64,000 nucleotides of DNA, taken from positions 712,501 through 776,500 of the forward strand of contig VCAZ01000102.1 of the NCBI GenBank assembly GCA_005784505.1, written 5' to 3'. Within the stretch, counting starts at the first letter, position 1. Every line of letters begins with the position of its first letter. The position numbers and the translations under genes were made by a program. The stretch is from Bagarius yarrelli (taxonomy: Eukaryota > Chordata > Actinopteri > Siluriformes > Sisoridae). This document shows, in pieces, positions 33,600 to 46,157 of this stretch. The notes beneath the pieces were generated by a model. That model was not told where the DNA came from. It was given only the letters and a program-made list of their open reading frames with translations, and made no database searches.

Positions 33600-34312
33600 C
33601 CAGAACATAAAGGCTCTTTGTCTGCTGATAAGTAACATCTGGTGTCTACCCCTTCTCTGAGCTGTGAGGCCATACATTCCATAGCCAGATTTATAAGAAA
33701 TGGAGTCAGAACGGCATCTCTTTTCAACTTTTCAGCAAATTTTAAACTTTTAAACTTAATTTGTATTACGATACAAATTTCAGCATCTCCTGGGTCAGCC
33801 TCCACTCCAATGCTGCACTCCCTCCATTGGCTCTCAGTAGCTGCACGCATCAGATTCAAAACACTGATGCTTGCCTGCAAAGCCAGGAATAGAGCTGCAC
33901 CCTCGTACCTACAATCAATTATCACTTCTTGCATAGCACCACGCTCTCTCAGATCCACAAGTACTGCTCGGCTTGTTCCACCATCCCCTAGGACACTAGG
34001 TAGGTCTGCCTCAAGACTTTTCTCTGTTCTGGCACCAAGATGGTGGAACGAACTTCCCATCAATGTCAGAACAGCAGAGTCACTGGCTGTCTTCAAGAGG
34101 CGTTTGAAAACTCATCTCTTTCTTAAATACCTTGCTCGACAATAAAAACAAAAAAACCCCACCCTTACTCTTTTCAACAGTTTCGTTGTTGTTACACCAA
34201 TTTGTGAACTATTGTATCAGTATTGAGCTGTTTAATTATATGACTCAAAGCACTTCTTGTACGTCGCTTTGGACAAGAGCATCTGCTAAATGCTGTAAAT
34301 GTAAATGTAATC
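33600..34312 (+). mobile_element. L2-type LINE 3' end with SINE-like tail
   Basis: A long plus frame (33642-34145) reads SLHWLSVAARIRFKTLMLAC, then APSYLQSIITSCIAPRSLRS, LVPPSPRTLG, LAPRWWNELP and FKRRLKTHLF: the LINE region following the RT domain. It ends with TCGCTTTGGACAAGAGCATC, TGCTAAATGCTGTAAATGTA and repeats, the same tail as the SINEs of this window. Confidence 0.85.
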
Positions 34313-35149
34313 TTGCCAAGGTAAGGGTTACGTTGTCAGGGAAATTTACTTCTTTTGAAGTTGGTGACACGGTGAAGTACTGAGCCTTGTGGAACACCAG
34401 TGGGGAGTCGGTGTGTAGCAGATGTTGTTCCTCTTCATGTTACCTGATATGAACGGCTTTCCACAAATACCAAGACCATTGAGAGTGGACAGCAAGATCT
34501 TGTGGTTGACAGTGTCAAATGCAGCTGAAAGGTCGAGAAGGATGAGGACAGATGACAGCTTGGATGAGTGAGTTATGAGTGGAAAATGTAAAGTTACCTG
34601 GGGAGGTGGTAAAGGTCTTGCAGATTTGCTTAGTCTTTTCATCATAGAAGAAAGCAAGGTCCTCTAAAGACAGAAAGAATGGAGTAGGGGGAGGTGGAGC
34701 TATGAGTACTGAGAAAATTTTGTGATGCTTGCAAGAGTCTTTTGCTGAAGCTTAATGTTCCTTCTTGTAGAAGGTAGTCTTGGATGAAGTCACATTTGAA
34801 GAGAACTTCGACAAAAGAGCGCGGTAGGTGGCAAGATCAGTTTTGAAATGCGATTTCTTCCATCTTTTCTCTGCTGATCTCAGTTCTCGGCGGCCAGGGA
34901 GCAGGACACAAAGTCTTTTTAGGTTTGGCAGACAGAGGAGTCAGGGTCAGGGAGAAAAGAAAGGGTGCTAGAAGCTACATAAGAAAGGGAAATAGACTAG
35001 AAATTTGGACGGGTCAAAGAGAGGGTCTGGCAGTTATTTTTAGAAAGACTAGGATGAGAAAGGTTGAACGATACCAAGTGATGATCAGAGGTGTGAAGAG
35101 GGGTAGAAGGTGGTGGCTCATGGTAGAAGTGGTGGCTCATGGTTAAGGT

Positions 35150-35216
35150 GTTAACCCCCAATTGCTCAGTTGTCGCTCTGGATAAGGGCGTCTGCCAAAT
35201 ACTGCAAATGTAAATA
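35150..35216 (+). mobile_element. SINE 3' tail fragment
   Basis: TTGTCGCTCTGGATAAGGGC with TCTGCCAAATACTGCAAATG. Confidence 0.75.
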
Positions 35217-35281
35217 TATAAAAGATCACCTTCATTTCACACAGGATTGTAAACTGTCTCTGTGAGGCACGAGCTGTTGTG

Positions 35282-35464
35282 TTGGGGGAAGTGATGGCTC
35301 ATGGTTAAGGTGTTAGACTACTAACCTGAAGATTGTAGGTTCGATTCCCAGCCAAGGCACCACTGCTGGGCCCTGAGCAAGGCTCTTAACCCCCAATTGC
35401 TTAATTGTAAGTCGCTCTGGATAAGGGTGTCTGCCAAATGCTGCAAATGTAAATGTAAATGTAG
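35282..35464 (+). mobile_element. tRNA-derived SINE, near full length
   Basis: GGCTCATGGTTAAGGTGTTA (A-box region), GTAGGTTCGATTCCCAGCC (B box), GGGCCCTGAGCAAGGCTCTT core, then the tail GTCGCTCTGGATAAGGGTGT with CTGCAAATGTAAATGTAAAT. Pol III-type promoter boxes are well preserved. Confidence 0.92.
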
Positions 35465-35784
35465 AAGACATGTCTGTGAGTGTGGAAGGATGAGTGAAAA
35501 CCAAATCCAGGACATTTCCTCCCTTGTGTGTGAAAGGAGAGCTGTTCAGTAGGAGTGGAGCTTGTCTGACCTAAGGTTGAAGTCACTGAGGACCATCAAG
35601 GGGATACCATCAGCGGTGAAGACACTAAGAAGTGTATCCATCTCATCTAGGAGGTTTCCCTCTAGGTTTGTGAGAGGATGCATAGGCAGAAGATGCAGCT
35701 GGAGTAGCGGAACTGTGTGGGGATATCCAGGTCTCAGTGAGTGCCAGGAAGTCCAGAGAGTAAAGAGAAGGTAAAGCTACAATA

Positions 35785-36600
35785 AATCTGCTTTCTTCAC
35801 ACCAGACTGGCAGTTCTTAAATAACCCACCGTCACAGTTATTAAATAACCGTATGATCTCAATTATTTGACATAAGTGTGGTCATTGTAATCAGCCGCAA
35901 TTATTGTGCACATTTATTGGCCAAAAGGGGGACCTATAGTACCTGCAGCACCCTACTTCCAACCAGAGTTAGTGAGTCAGACCAACTCTTTTTAAATGTC
36001 ACTGTTCTGCTGCGTTTTGTCACTCAGCCGTATCAGCGGCATCATTTATACAGCTTATAAGATGTTTGCTAGTGTTTCTTTCCCATAATCTTTATTTCCC
36101 ATTATCTTCATTTATACAGCTTATAAGAGCTTATAAGATGTTTGCTAGTGTTTCTTTCCCATAATCTACTAACCATTAAAGAGCAGGACCAGCCTTACCT
36201 GGAAATTTGACATTTATAGCATGTTCTAATATGGTTATAGTTTACTGTGATTATTTTATTACTTACAGAATGTATTATTATTTCTCTAATATACAGTAAT
36301 TATTATTTATTATTTACTCAATAAATTATCTTATTACATTTATTTAAATGTCTAAAGTGTGTTAATTGTATACCGCAAACAATTATTTGTCAAAGCCCTG
36401 AAACAATTAATCACTAAAGCCTCAAGCAGGCAATAAATCATAATAATCACAATTAGTTGTTTGACAATTAATCACCACCCAAATGTCATAATCTCGATGG
36501 CCCTAGTCACTACTTAATCCCAGTGAAGTATTAGAATATTAGAAGAATTTGTGTTTAATTAACATTCAAAGTCACCATATTTTTTTAATATAACTTTGTC
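35785..36600. other. AT-rich non-coding, with a small local duplication
   Basis: TTTGCTAGTGTTTCTTTCCC occurs twice (about 36064 and 36140), with the adjacent CAGCTTATAAGA also duplicated. No gene seen. Confidence 0.5.
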
Positions 36601-36610
36601 ATGAGTTGTC

Positions 36611-39600
36611 ATGAGCCATCATGAGCCCCCGACTCCGGCGTTAGAGCCACAGCGGGGCGAAAGGGTGACGACTCGGCGGCATACTCGCGCAGCCAAAGCT
36701 ACTGCTAAGGCTTCAGCTAAGGCCGAAGGTAAGGCTAACCCACCGGAGCACGCCACTACGCTTCACGTGTCCAATAGATTTGCCCTCCTCAGTGAAGCAC
36801 CCACTGAGAAACCTGAAGGTACTCTGGTTATAGGAGATTCTATATTGAGGCACGTGAAATTAGCTAGGCCTTTAGGGGCGCCAGCGGCAGTAGTTAGATG
36901 TACCCCAGGAGCAAAAGCACCGGACATATCAGATAATCTTAGGGCTGTAGGCCATCATAGGTTTTCAAAGATAGTTGTTCATGCTGGTGCTAACGATATA
37001 CGCCTTCGACAGTCGGAAGTCTAGCTCACTTCATAGAGGTGTTTAAACTAGCAAAGGCGATGTCTGATGTCGTAATATGCTCTGGCCCCATACCAATGCG
37101 ACGTGGTGACATAGCTTACAACAGGTTATGGTCACTGAACTGCTGGATGTCCAGGTGGTGCTCTGAAAACAATGTGGGCTACATTGACAATTGGAGAACT
37201 TTTGAGGGCAAAGCTGGCCTGTTAGGATGGGACGGTGTCCATCCCACTCGGGAAGGAGCCACTCTCCTTTCCTGTAACATAGCTCATAGTCTTAGAATAG
37301 GACTAGTTAATCGTTGACTACCGAGAGCCCAGGCCAAGCAGCAGACCAACTGGCTAATCCGACCGTCTGCTAGTCGTCACTCAGGGTATATAACATTAAG
37401 ACTGTGTGAAGCTAGGATTGCTAGGATTAAACATTAGATCTCTTACTTCTAAAACGCTTACGGTTAATGAAATGATCTCAGATCAGGATTTTGACATTCT
37501 GTGTTTAACAGAAACTTGAACTAAACCGAATGAGTACGTGGCATTAAATGAAGCTAGTCCTCCAGCATTTAGCTACATACATCAGCCTCGCCCAACTGGT
37601 AGAGAAGGAGGCATTGCAGTTATTTTTAATAATAATCTAACTATCGTACAGAAACATGGACAGAATTTTAATTCATTCGAAGCTCTCTACAGTAACCTTA
37701 CATCTGCAGAGACAAATAATAAGCAGTCAGTCGATTTCTTTAGTTCTTATTTACAGACCCCCAGGACCGTACTCTGAATTTCTTAGTTAATTAAAGCGTT
37801 AATTGCTGGAGACTTTAATATTCATTTTGAAAATACAGACGACCCGCTGAGAACAGCATTTATGTCCTTACTCAACTCAGTGGGAGTTAATCAGTGTGTA
37901 ATAGGACCCACTCATAAAGCAGGTCACACATTAGATTTAATACTATCTTTCGGAATAAGTATAAGTAATATAATAACAATTCCTCAGTGCAAAATTATTT
38001 CTGATTACCATTTTATATCATCTAAAATGTGTCATACTAATTATGTACACATAGTGCCTCTTAAAAATTAACTAGGAATAAGATGACCCCAGAAACCTGC
38101 ACCATAACCGTGTGCAGCAATGAGGACTTCATGAACTTTTTTGATAGTAAAATTGCAAACATTAGGCAGAAAATTCACGCTTTAAAACCAGACTTTTCGA
38201 ATGATTCTGATGATAAACTAACCGCATCAGATCAGAAATTTTACTCCTCTGGAAGAGAACATCCTAATCACACTCATCTCTTCCACAAAATCATCAACTT
38301 GTTTATTAGATCCTATACCAACACACTTTCTTAAGAAGATAGTACCAGCAGTATTAAAACCCTGTTGAAAATAGTTAACTCTTCACTCAGCAGTGGGTAT
38401 GTTCCGATATCTTTAAAATTAGCAGTTATTAAACCTTTAATGAAGAAACCTGACCTCGACCACAATGAGCTGTCGAACTACAGGCCGATATCTAACCTTC
38501 CGTTAAATGAACTTTATCAATCAGGATTCAGGCCTTATCATAGCACAAACACAGCACTTGTCAAAGTAGCAAATGACCTCTTACGGGCATCCGATCAAGA
38601 CTGTGTCTCGTTGCTTATATTACTTAACCTCAGTGCGGCTTTCAACACCATAGATCACGATATTCTTCTTCACAGACTAGAAAATAGTAGGAATTAAAGG
38701 AACGACTCTTGCGTGGCTCAGGTCCTATTTAACTGATCGTTATCAGTTTGTAAATCTAAATGGTGATTATTCTGCGTGCTCCCTAGTAAAGTATGGTGTT
38801 CCACAGGGCTCGGTTTTAGGCCCACTTCTTTTCTCTCTTTACATGCTTCCTCTGGGAAACATAATTCGTAAGCATGATATCAGTTTTCACTGTTACGCTG
38901 ATGACACACAGTTATAGGTCTCATCAAGGCCTGATGCGAAAGGCTAGTTTAATAAAGTTGAGCAATGTGTGAAGAAAATAAAAGATTGGATGTTAAGCAA
39001 TTTTCTCTTGCTTAACCCTGACAAGACTGAGGTTCTGGTTCTAGGACCGCAGGCAGCTAAAAGTAAGCTTCCTGATCACACCTTCACTTTAGACAGTCTT
39101 TCTTTTCAAGTGCAACAGTGAAAGACCTGGGTGTGATTATAGACTCCAATCTTTAATTTGAAGCTCATGTCGATAATATTACCAGGATAGCATTCTATCA
39201 TCTAAGAAATATCGCTAAAATAAGAAATATTTTGTCAGTAAATTATGCAGAAAATTAGTTCATGCGTTTTTACTGTCTGGATGTTCAACTAGGTGCATTA
39301 ATAAACTTCAGTTAATCCAGAACGCAGCAACGCAGAGTCCGTACTAAAACTAAAAGATATGAGCACATCACGCCGGTCTTATCCACACTGCATTGGCTCC
39401 CAGTGAGATACCGCATTGATTTTTAAATACTACTTCTAACATATAAAGCTCTTAATAGTCTCGCACCGCAGTACCTGAGTGAACTTCTAGTGTCTTACGT
39501 TCCGCTTCGCCCCCTTTGATCAAAGGATGCAGACTGCCTGTCAGTACTGCGCATTATAAAAACTACAGCAGGGGGCAGAGCCTTTTCCTTCAGAGCCCCA

Positions 39601-40345
39601 AAGCTATGGAATAGCCTCCCTATGAATGTTTGAGAAGCAGACACAGTCTCGGTGTTTAAGTCCAGGCTAAAAACTTATTTATTTAATCAAGCATTTTGTA
39701 TTGATCCACCTTGGATAAAGGAGTAGATCTGGGGGATGGGTGTTGAGTATTTTGGTGATCTGGTATGTTTAGATGCTCTCTTCCCCACTCTTATTGAACA
39801 CGTTGTTGATGATGAGAGCGGCTGGTTGCTTAACATATCAGGGAGCCCTCATATCTCTGTTTCCCTCTGGTTCTACTTTTAGTTATGCTGTCCTAGTTAG
39901 TCTTGCCGGAGTCCATCTTTGCACTCTACATTATACACTTAATCATTCCATACACTGTGATCCAGACCCCATCCCCACCCCGGACCTGTCGGACCCTTCC
40001 CTGTGACCTGCTCCAGTTGATAATACATCACCAGGGTGACCAAGGATGTCCCACTCTGTCATAAAGGACTTATGACTTAAGTTGCTCACACACACAATGT
40101 AACCACATAATTCCTGCTACCTGTCTTTCACCCAGGAGGGGTTCTCTGTTGAGTCTGGTTCCTCTCAAGGTTTCTTCCTATTCCATCTCAGGGAGTTTTT
40201 CCTTGCCACCGTCGCCCCCAGCTTGCACATCAGGGACAAACTGATTTCTGTTTATTGTTATCTTATCATTTCTTTGATTGTGTGAAGCTGCTTTGTGACA
40301 ATAACCCTTGTAAAAAGCGCTATACAAATAAAATTGAATTGAATT
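36611..40345 (+). mobile_element. L2-type LINE with esterase ORF1 and EN-RT ORF2, inactive
   Basis: ORF1 (36611-37317, interrupted by a stop at 37022) carries an SGNH-hydrolase-like domain: GDSILRH (block I, Ser), VVHAGANDI (block III, Asn) and WDGVHPTREGA (block V, Asp and His). ORF2 from about 37430 has an endonuclease (LCLTET, GGIAVIF, IGPTHKAGHTLDLIL), RT blocks (IKPLMKKPDLD, NYRPISNLP, LNLSAAFNTIDHDILL, PQGSVLGPLLFSLY, CYADDTQL near 38895) and the post-RT region (TLHWLPVRY-like, APQYLSELL). The 3' end TACAAATAAAATTGAATTGA is a short-repeat tail. Several in-frame stops show that it is dead. Confidence 0.92.
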
Positions 40346-41212
40346 TTGCATCATAAGGAGGGATTTCAAATTGTTAGTTGATCCAATCAACTCAAATAAT
40401 AGGAAGACAGTTTATGCTCTTCAAAATTATCAAACAATGTTACTGTGGATTTTTAAAATAATTTATATTCAAAATCACCTTAACTCTAAATATAATTAAA
40501 TTATGCACTCATTTTAAATAATGTAAAAAAGGATTTAAGATTGTTAGTTGATTAAACCCAACTCAAAACACCTACAATTTTTAATTATTTAATTTCAAGT
40601 CTTCCTGAAGAGATCTGTTGTTTTGATCAAGGAAACAGTTCTAAATGTTTTTTATAATGATTGAAAATAAGCTTTTAATTCAAATATACTAAGAGTTACG
40701 GTAACTTTGATGATGAATTATTATTACCTTCCACAGTAAAATTGCTCGATAATTTTTGGAAGCATAAAATGTCTTCCTAAAGGAACTGAACTGGTTTGAT
40801 GAAGTAAAAATTTGAACTCTCAAACATTTATTGTTTACTTCTTAATTTATTCATTATAAAATGTAAGACGTTTATTTTTACATAGATATTTTGCATTGTC
40901 GGACCTTTAGAAACACTCTTTTCCGTGTTGTGTCGATATGTAAAGCCGCGTCACCGGATTACAAATGTGGCTAGATTAACCAAATTTTAGCGAAGCGCTT
41001 CTGCTTTAACCGTAGTGAGCTTCACCATCAATCCACCATTGTCCGTAGATTTAAGGATTTGGATATTTAAAATGGCTGCTTTGTCTACACCTAAATAAAT
41101 GTAAACTTAATACTTTGGCCAAGTATGTTTTTGATGTACCTTATAGATTGCATTGATGACTTTTGACCGCACTCCATCGTTGACAGTCTTCCTAATCCTA
41201 ATCTTAATCCTC

Positions 41213-41247
41213 TTCTTCTTCTTCTTCTTCTTCTTCTTCTTCTTCTT
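41213..41247 (+). repeat. (CTT)n microsatellite
   Basis: About 11 uninterrupted CTT/TTC units following TCTTAATCC. Confidence 0.95.
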
Positions 41248-41326
41248 GTATAATGGCGACTACCTCCGTAGGAGCATTATTGCCACCTACTGTACTGGGA
41301 TTTCAAATTAGTTGGTGAGTCTGATT

Positions 41327-41327
<1 letters not shown>

Positions 41328-41383
<56 letters not shown>
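41328..41383. repeat. 56-base C homopolymer
   Basis: An unbroken run of C between TGATTT and AAGGTATGG. On the minus strand it is G56. It may be real or an assembly/polishing artefact. Confidence 0.9.
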
Positions 41384-41385
<2 letters not shown>

Positions 41386-42537
41386 GGTATGGAGCAATCC
41401 AACCGCACGCTCATTTTAGCTCTGACTGATCAGATTAGTGATTATAAATTTGGATCATTTTACTCAGACCTTTGAATCTCTTTCAGCAAAATAAACAATT
41501 TTTTAAAGAGGCATTTCATTCATTTTGTTAAGCGAAATTAAATTATAATGTTACGTGTTACTTCCCTAACACATCTACTCTAGGCATGGGCAGTCTGTCT
41601 TGCCCACTCAATCAAAATGTGGTAAAGACAGTGGCATCAAACAAATCCGTTTTTAATTTCTTTTGTAGATTTGTTATTTGATAAAAGCAGTCTAAGGTGG
41701 GCTCTGTGTTTTAAAATTTGGAGGGGTGTAGAAAGCCCCAACTAATCACAACACAAAATCAGTTTCTTGTTTTTGATCCACCAGATCTCTCTGTCTGTCT
41801 TTTTCTCTTTAAAATATTACTTGAATATTTAATTTTTAGTTCTCCCAAACATCACTCCAACTTTGAAAAGATTATAATATTGCATGAATTTCTGTTTATT
41901 AGCTGTCATTAGTTTTTCTGAATGTTAAAATGAACCCCTCGTTTAGCATTTTAAAAACATATGTGTTTATATTGACTTAAAATGATATATCCTCTTAACC
42001 AAACCCAAGCAAAAATAGACCATCAATATTTTTGCTATTCCATCATTTAATTATTTGAAAGAATCTCCTTAACCCCTCCCTCCAAAAACTGCCCACCTGG
42101 GATATCTGTCTGCCCACTCTTGTGTTTGGCAAGAACCAGGCCTGCATCTACTACTTACCCAAACCTTAATCACACTACAAACAGTACAATACTATAATGC
42201 TATAAGAAACAGAAAAGATTAATTCATTGTTTACCTGGGTCTTCAGTTGATAATCAGCTCACCTCAGCTCTTATCTGACAAGTCTTCGGGTTTAAGTCAT
42301 TCGTTCATTAGCCCCTATAAACTTAACTAATGCAGTTTAAGCCGGAAAGAGAATAATTTAGTTAGAGTCGTTTATTCTTTTGATCAGTACATCAGTCAGT
42401 ATTTTTTGTATGTTGTATCATATTTAGAAGAATAAAATTATTAAAAGATAATAAAAAAGCTCTATTTCAGTCACTATAATTTTGTGACTTTTTTTAGGAT
42501 CTGTGTTATTTTGGAATGGATGTTTCAGATCTCCTAG

Positions 42538-42640
42538 ACCAGGGGTCGGCAACCTTTAACACTCAAAGAGCCATTTAAGGCAGTTTCCTACAGAAAAAAA
42601 ACATCGGGAGCCGCAAAAACTTTTTGGCATCTAAAATAAA
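42538..42640 (+). mobile_element. Repeat end resembling a hAT MITE terminus
   Basis: CCAGGGGTCGGCAACCTTTA followed by ACACTCAAAGAGCCATTT and GGGAGCCGCAAAAA is a recurrent fish repeat end. The matching right end was not found, so the limits are unknown. Confidence 0.5.
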
Positions 42641-43439
42641 GATAACACTACATATATTGTTTTTTACCTTTAAGCTATGTTTAAAAATTATTGTGTTTTG
42701 TATTAACAAACTACTACAGTGAACATTTTGTACATTTTGCAACAAAACATATTGAAGTATACTGTATTATATAATTATCAATGTTTATTTAAGTCATCCA
42801 GATATTTATTTAATATAAAGTCAAACTTAAATAATCCACCTTCAGCAAACCAAAATTTAGTATGCTCCTGTTGCCGTCATCGCGTGCACTTGAGCACACA
42901 GTCAGCTTTCAACCTGAATATAAAAAGGACAATTTCACTGAACAATGTAAAATATTTTTTTGCAAAATAATAGCCAATTAAAATATTTATTGTAGATAAT
43001 GTGCTCTGTGCGTATGTTTTTATATCAACACGCAATGGTGCAATAACTCTGTAATTTTTTTAATTACTATTTATCGCTAGTGGAGTTTGTGACTGTTAGA
43101 TGCAGGCCATTTTATTCACCACTGGAATTCAATACAGTTTTCATTGTCAGAGTGTACATTCATCCGAGCGCTAATGCTAGGAAGCCGCTTTATGTACTCT
43201 TTGGGGCTATTAGCGATCTGCAGAAAGCACACCCTGACTGACTGTTTATCATTTGTCTGAGATTTGCAAATCTCAAATCCCCAGCTTGTTCCGAGCAGAG
43301 CCCCACCCCCATTTCGGATACTTAGATTAAATCTCTGTTATGCTAACTCCAGCATACAAACCACTCGTCAGACACTCGGTTTGAAATCAGGTGAGAACCT
43401 GGCCAACAGGACCTACTTCTGCTCTTCAGGACTGTTTTG

Positions 43440-43905
43440 AGTGCACTGACTGGCAAATATTAAGGAAGGCTGCAACCAATACAAGTCTGTTAACCTGGAG
43501 GTGTACACAACGTTAGTGATCAGCTACATCGGCAAGTGCGTTGATGACGTGTTTCTAAAACCATCACAACAATTTCCAATCAGAAACCGTGGATGACCAT
43601 AAAGGTACATGCACTGTTGAAGTCCAGGGACTCCGCCTTCAGGGCAGCCCTAAAAACAGCAAGGGCCAAACTGTCTAGAGCCATCAGAGAGGCAAAGTGC
43701 TCATACGCCAAAATAATTCACAGCCACTTCCAGGACAGAGGACAAAGGTCAGCGCATGGCATCCAGATGATCAATAACTACAAGACAATTTCACCTGCTT
43801 GTGACAGTGATACCTCCCTCCCAGATGCGCTTAAAGACCCACCTCCCTGCGACCAGGTGCTCTGTCTAACCATGGCTGATGTGAAGAGAACTTTAGACTT
43901 CCACC
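43440..43905 (+). mobile_element. LINE ORF2 fragment between endonuclease and RT
   Basis: Readings SYIGKCVDDV, NQKPWMTIKVHALLKSRDSA, RAIREAKCSYAKIIHSHF and NNYKTISPACDSD fit the linker that precedes the RT domain in a fish LINE family. Truncated on both sides and abutting a DIRS fragment. Confidence 0.75.
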
Positions 43906-43934
43906 TTTGTGTCAAACTATTTTTTTAAGCTCGG

Positions 43935-44980
43935 TTACAGTAGGATTTTCATATCCCATCGAGTTGACTGCGTCTGCCAAACTCTCCCACTTTTTTTTTT
44001 TCGTTTGTTATTAATTCCAAGGTCCTCCCTGACCTTGCACAGAACCTGTGCAAAGAGGCTTACTAGGGGGAAATGTGTACTTGCGCACTCCTCGGGCCAG
44101 CTGTTTGCCAGTCTGTCCGTGCCGAGGTGAGCCTTGGTCAGAGAAAACCACAACTGGCAGTGGGTCGGTTCTGTCGAGGCGAACAGATCCACCTGTGCCT
44201 GGCCAAACCGACCAAAAATCAACTGGAGTGTCTGCGGATGGAGCCTCCACTTAACCTTGAGAGGCCTCATGAAAGCGTGTCTGCCACACGGTTGAGGTCG
44301 CCCAGGATATCAGTGGCATGTACAGACTTAAACCACAGCAGGATATGGCGGGCAAACTGCGACATGTGCTGGGAGCGTACACCATCCTGAAAGAATCAAC
44401 ACATGCTTGCCCTGAATCATGGTCCGAAACCTCTTCAGGACCAACCACACTGCTAACAGCTTGAGGCCCCGAATAGGGGCTGAGGCAGCCTTGGCAAGCT
44501 TCCTAAAGACACGCAGGTAGGACCTTGTACTGATATGCATGTACCTAAAAGGCAAGCCAAAGAAACTGTGCCTTGGAAGGATCAAGACATGAAAGTACGC
44601 GTACTTCTATTCTATTGCTACAAACCAATCCTGGGGCCTTATTAATGCTAGCATGTGCCCGAGAGTTAGCATTTTAAATGAAAACCTGTGAAGGGCCGTT
44701 TTTGCCTTCTCAGATCCAGGATAGGCCTGCCCCCCTTTTCTTGGGTGAAATAAATAAATGAGCAGCTGGGCCCCGGTGGCCACACCAGCTGAACAGGGAG
44801 ACCTATACTTAGACCAGCAGGTTCCATTGAGGTGACTCTAGTTGTCTTTAAAATTCTTTCTGTATTTAAGCAACATAGTCCTAAAACCTCTGCATCTTCT
44901 AAATGGGTGGGATTTGTGATGTATAGGAAAGTCCTCAGCTGACCCCTTTTCTGTCTTTTGTGCCTCTGCTGATACATCTG
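43935..44980 (-). mobile_element. DIRS-like retrotransposon, RT/RNase H fragment
   Basis: From 44980 down: GGRPILDLRRQKRPF (RT block before the catalytic region), SYLRVFRKLAKAASAPIRGL then LAVWLVLKRF (connection/RNase H), and at 44240-44010 a LHPQTLQLIFGRFGQAQVDL then FASTEPTHCQLWF segment with WPEECA, all typical of DIRS1-type polyproteins. Frames are broken and the catalytic YxDD part is missing. Confidence 0.8.
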
Positions 44981-45497
44981 TCTTTTGCACTGTGACTGAT
45001 GGTCTTGGGTTGTAATTATTACCTGTTAGTTTCTCTTTTCTGTAACTAACAGCAGGATAAATATAGGAGAGACAGGGTGAAGCTTGGGTCATTCCTTGCC
45101 TTGGACTGATTTCTCACAAACTCAACAAAGAATGAAATGGGTGGAAAACTAACATTGTAGTCTTCTTTGTACTTTGACCCTACCATAGTTCATTTTTCTT
45201 GAGGGTGAAAATTAGACCCACTCCTCTGGCTGTGTCATAGTAACTTAAACCAGGTAGGTGTCCATATAGCTTTGTGGCTTCAAGTGCGCAGAGTAAATCA
45301 GACAGCTCGGAAAGCTTGTGGGTTTTTTTGCTGGAGAGCTTTTGAAAGTTTTATATTCTAGAAAACAAGGAGCTTTCAATTGCTTCTGGCGGGCCATAGC
45401 ATTCTTCCTGTCTCGTTCATATCATGTTCAGCCCAGCAGACGGGTGCCTAATATTGACCTAATATTGACTAAGACTGCTTTCAGTCTTTTTGCTTGT

Positions 45498-45941
45498 TTA
45501 GAAGACTCTGGGCCCAACCACTGGATAAGAAGTGTTTATGAGACCAAGGTCTGTGATGGTACTCTTAAATGTGGCTTTCCAGCTGAGATAATTTGCTGGC
45601 TTATTGTCAAATTTGGTTAGTCTTCGAGTAACTAACTGGCTTTTAGCTAGAAACCTAGCAAGGTCACAGGTTGTATTGTCAACAGCGTTATTATTTGGGC
45701 TAAACATCTGCTGTGGTTTCGGAACACTGTGGTAAATTCATTGAGATACATCCCCTTGTAGTGCTTCCTTTTGAAAATTTAATACGTCAAGGGTCGTCTG
45801 TAAACGAGCTTTTACCACTTTAATGTTCATTACTTTTTCTGTGTAGGGTAATCTGGCTTTTGCAGCTTGAGCTTCTGCTTGTGCGAGTGCTGCTGCCATA
45901 CTGGTTTGGTTTGATGCTGACTTTCTTGAAGGAACAGGCAC
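45498..45941 (-). mobile_element. BEL/Pao-like gag fragment
   Basis: Minus-strand readings ALAQAEAQAAKARLPYTEKV then VVKARLQTTLDVLNFQKEAL (Ala/Glu coiled coil) and DLARFLAKSQLVTRRLTKFD then KPANYLSWKATFKSTITDLG, a signature of fish BEL/Pao-type gag proteins. No LTRs were identified. Confidence 0.6.
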
Positions 45942-46157
45942 ATGTTATTTTGGACAGGATTTATTGCAAAAAAGTGTGAAATTGATATATTCAGTAACTA
46001 AAATTATAACAGTTTACACCAAAACCAAAAGAATAGGTACTATCACTCAGAATGCATTAAAGGGTTAACTTAACCTTGACATTGACAATCTCATGCTCAT
46101 CCCTAATGTCCGCTTATTTATCTCAAATGAAATTGATTAATATGTCACACTACACTA

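Larger units (their letters stand above)
34346..35780 (-). mobile_element. L2-type LINE ORF2 fragments (RT and endonuclease), SINE-interrupted
   Basis: The minus strand at 34657-34346 reads SSVLILLDLSAAFDTVNHKI (RT block). At 35770-35480 it reads LLDEMDTLLSVFTADGIPLM then SDFNLRSDKL (endonuclease GDFN-type block). SINE pieces lie at 35150-35464 between. The order on the minus strand (endonuclease, then RT, then the C-terminal region at 33445-33000) suggests one old element. Confidence 0.7.

Noticed and set aside
33560..34096. 178-codon minus-strand frame
   Set aside because: Antisense shadow of the L2 C-terminal coding segment.
35282..35360. tRNA gene-like A and B boxes
   Set aside because: The tRNA-like part is fused to a SINE body and tail and does not fold as a complete tRNA.
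40930..41050. CpG-containing segment considered as uckl1 promoter/start exon
   Set aside because: The only minus-strand ATG frame (MVKLTTVKAEALR) stops after 13 codons and does not resemble UCKL1.
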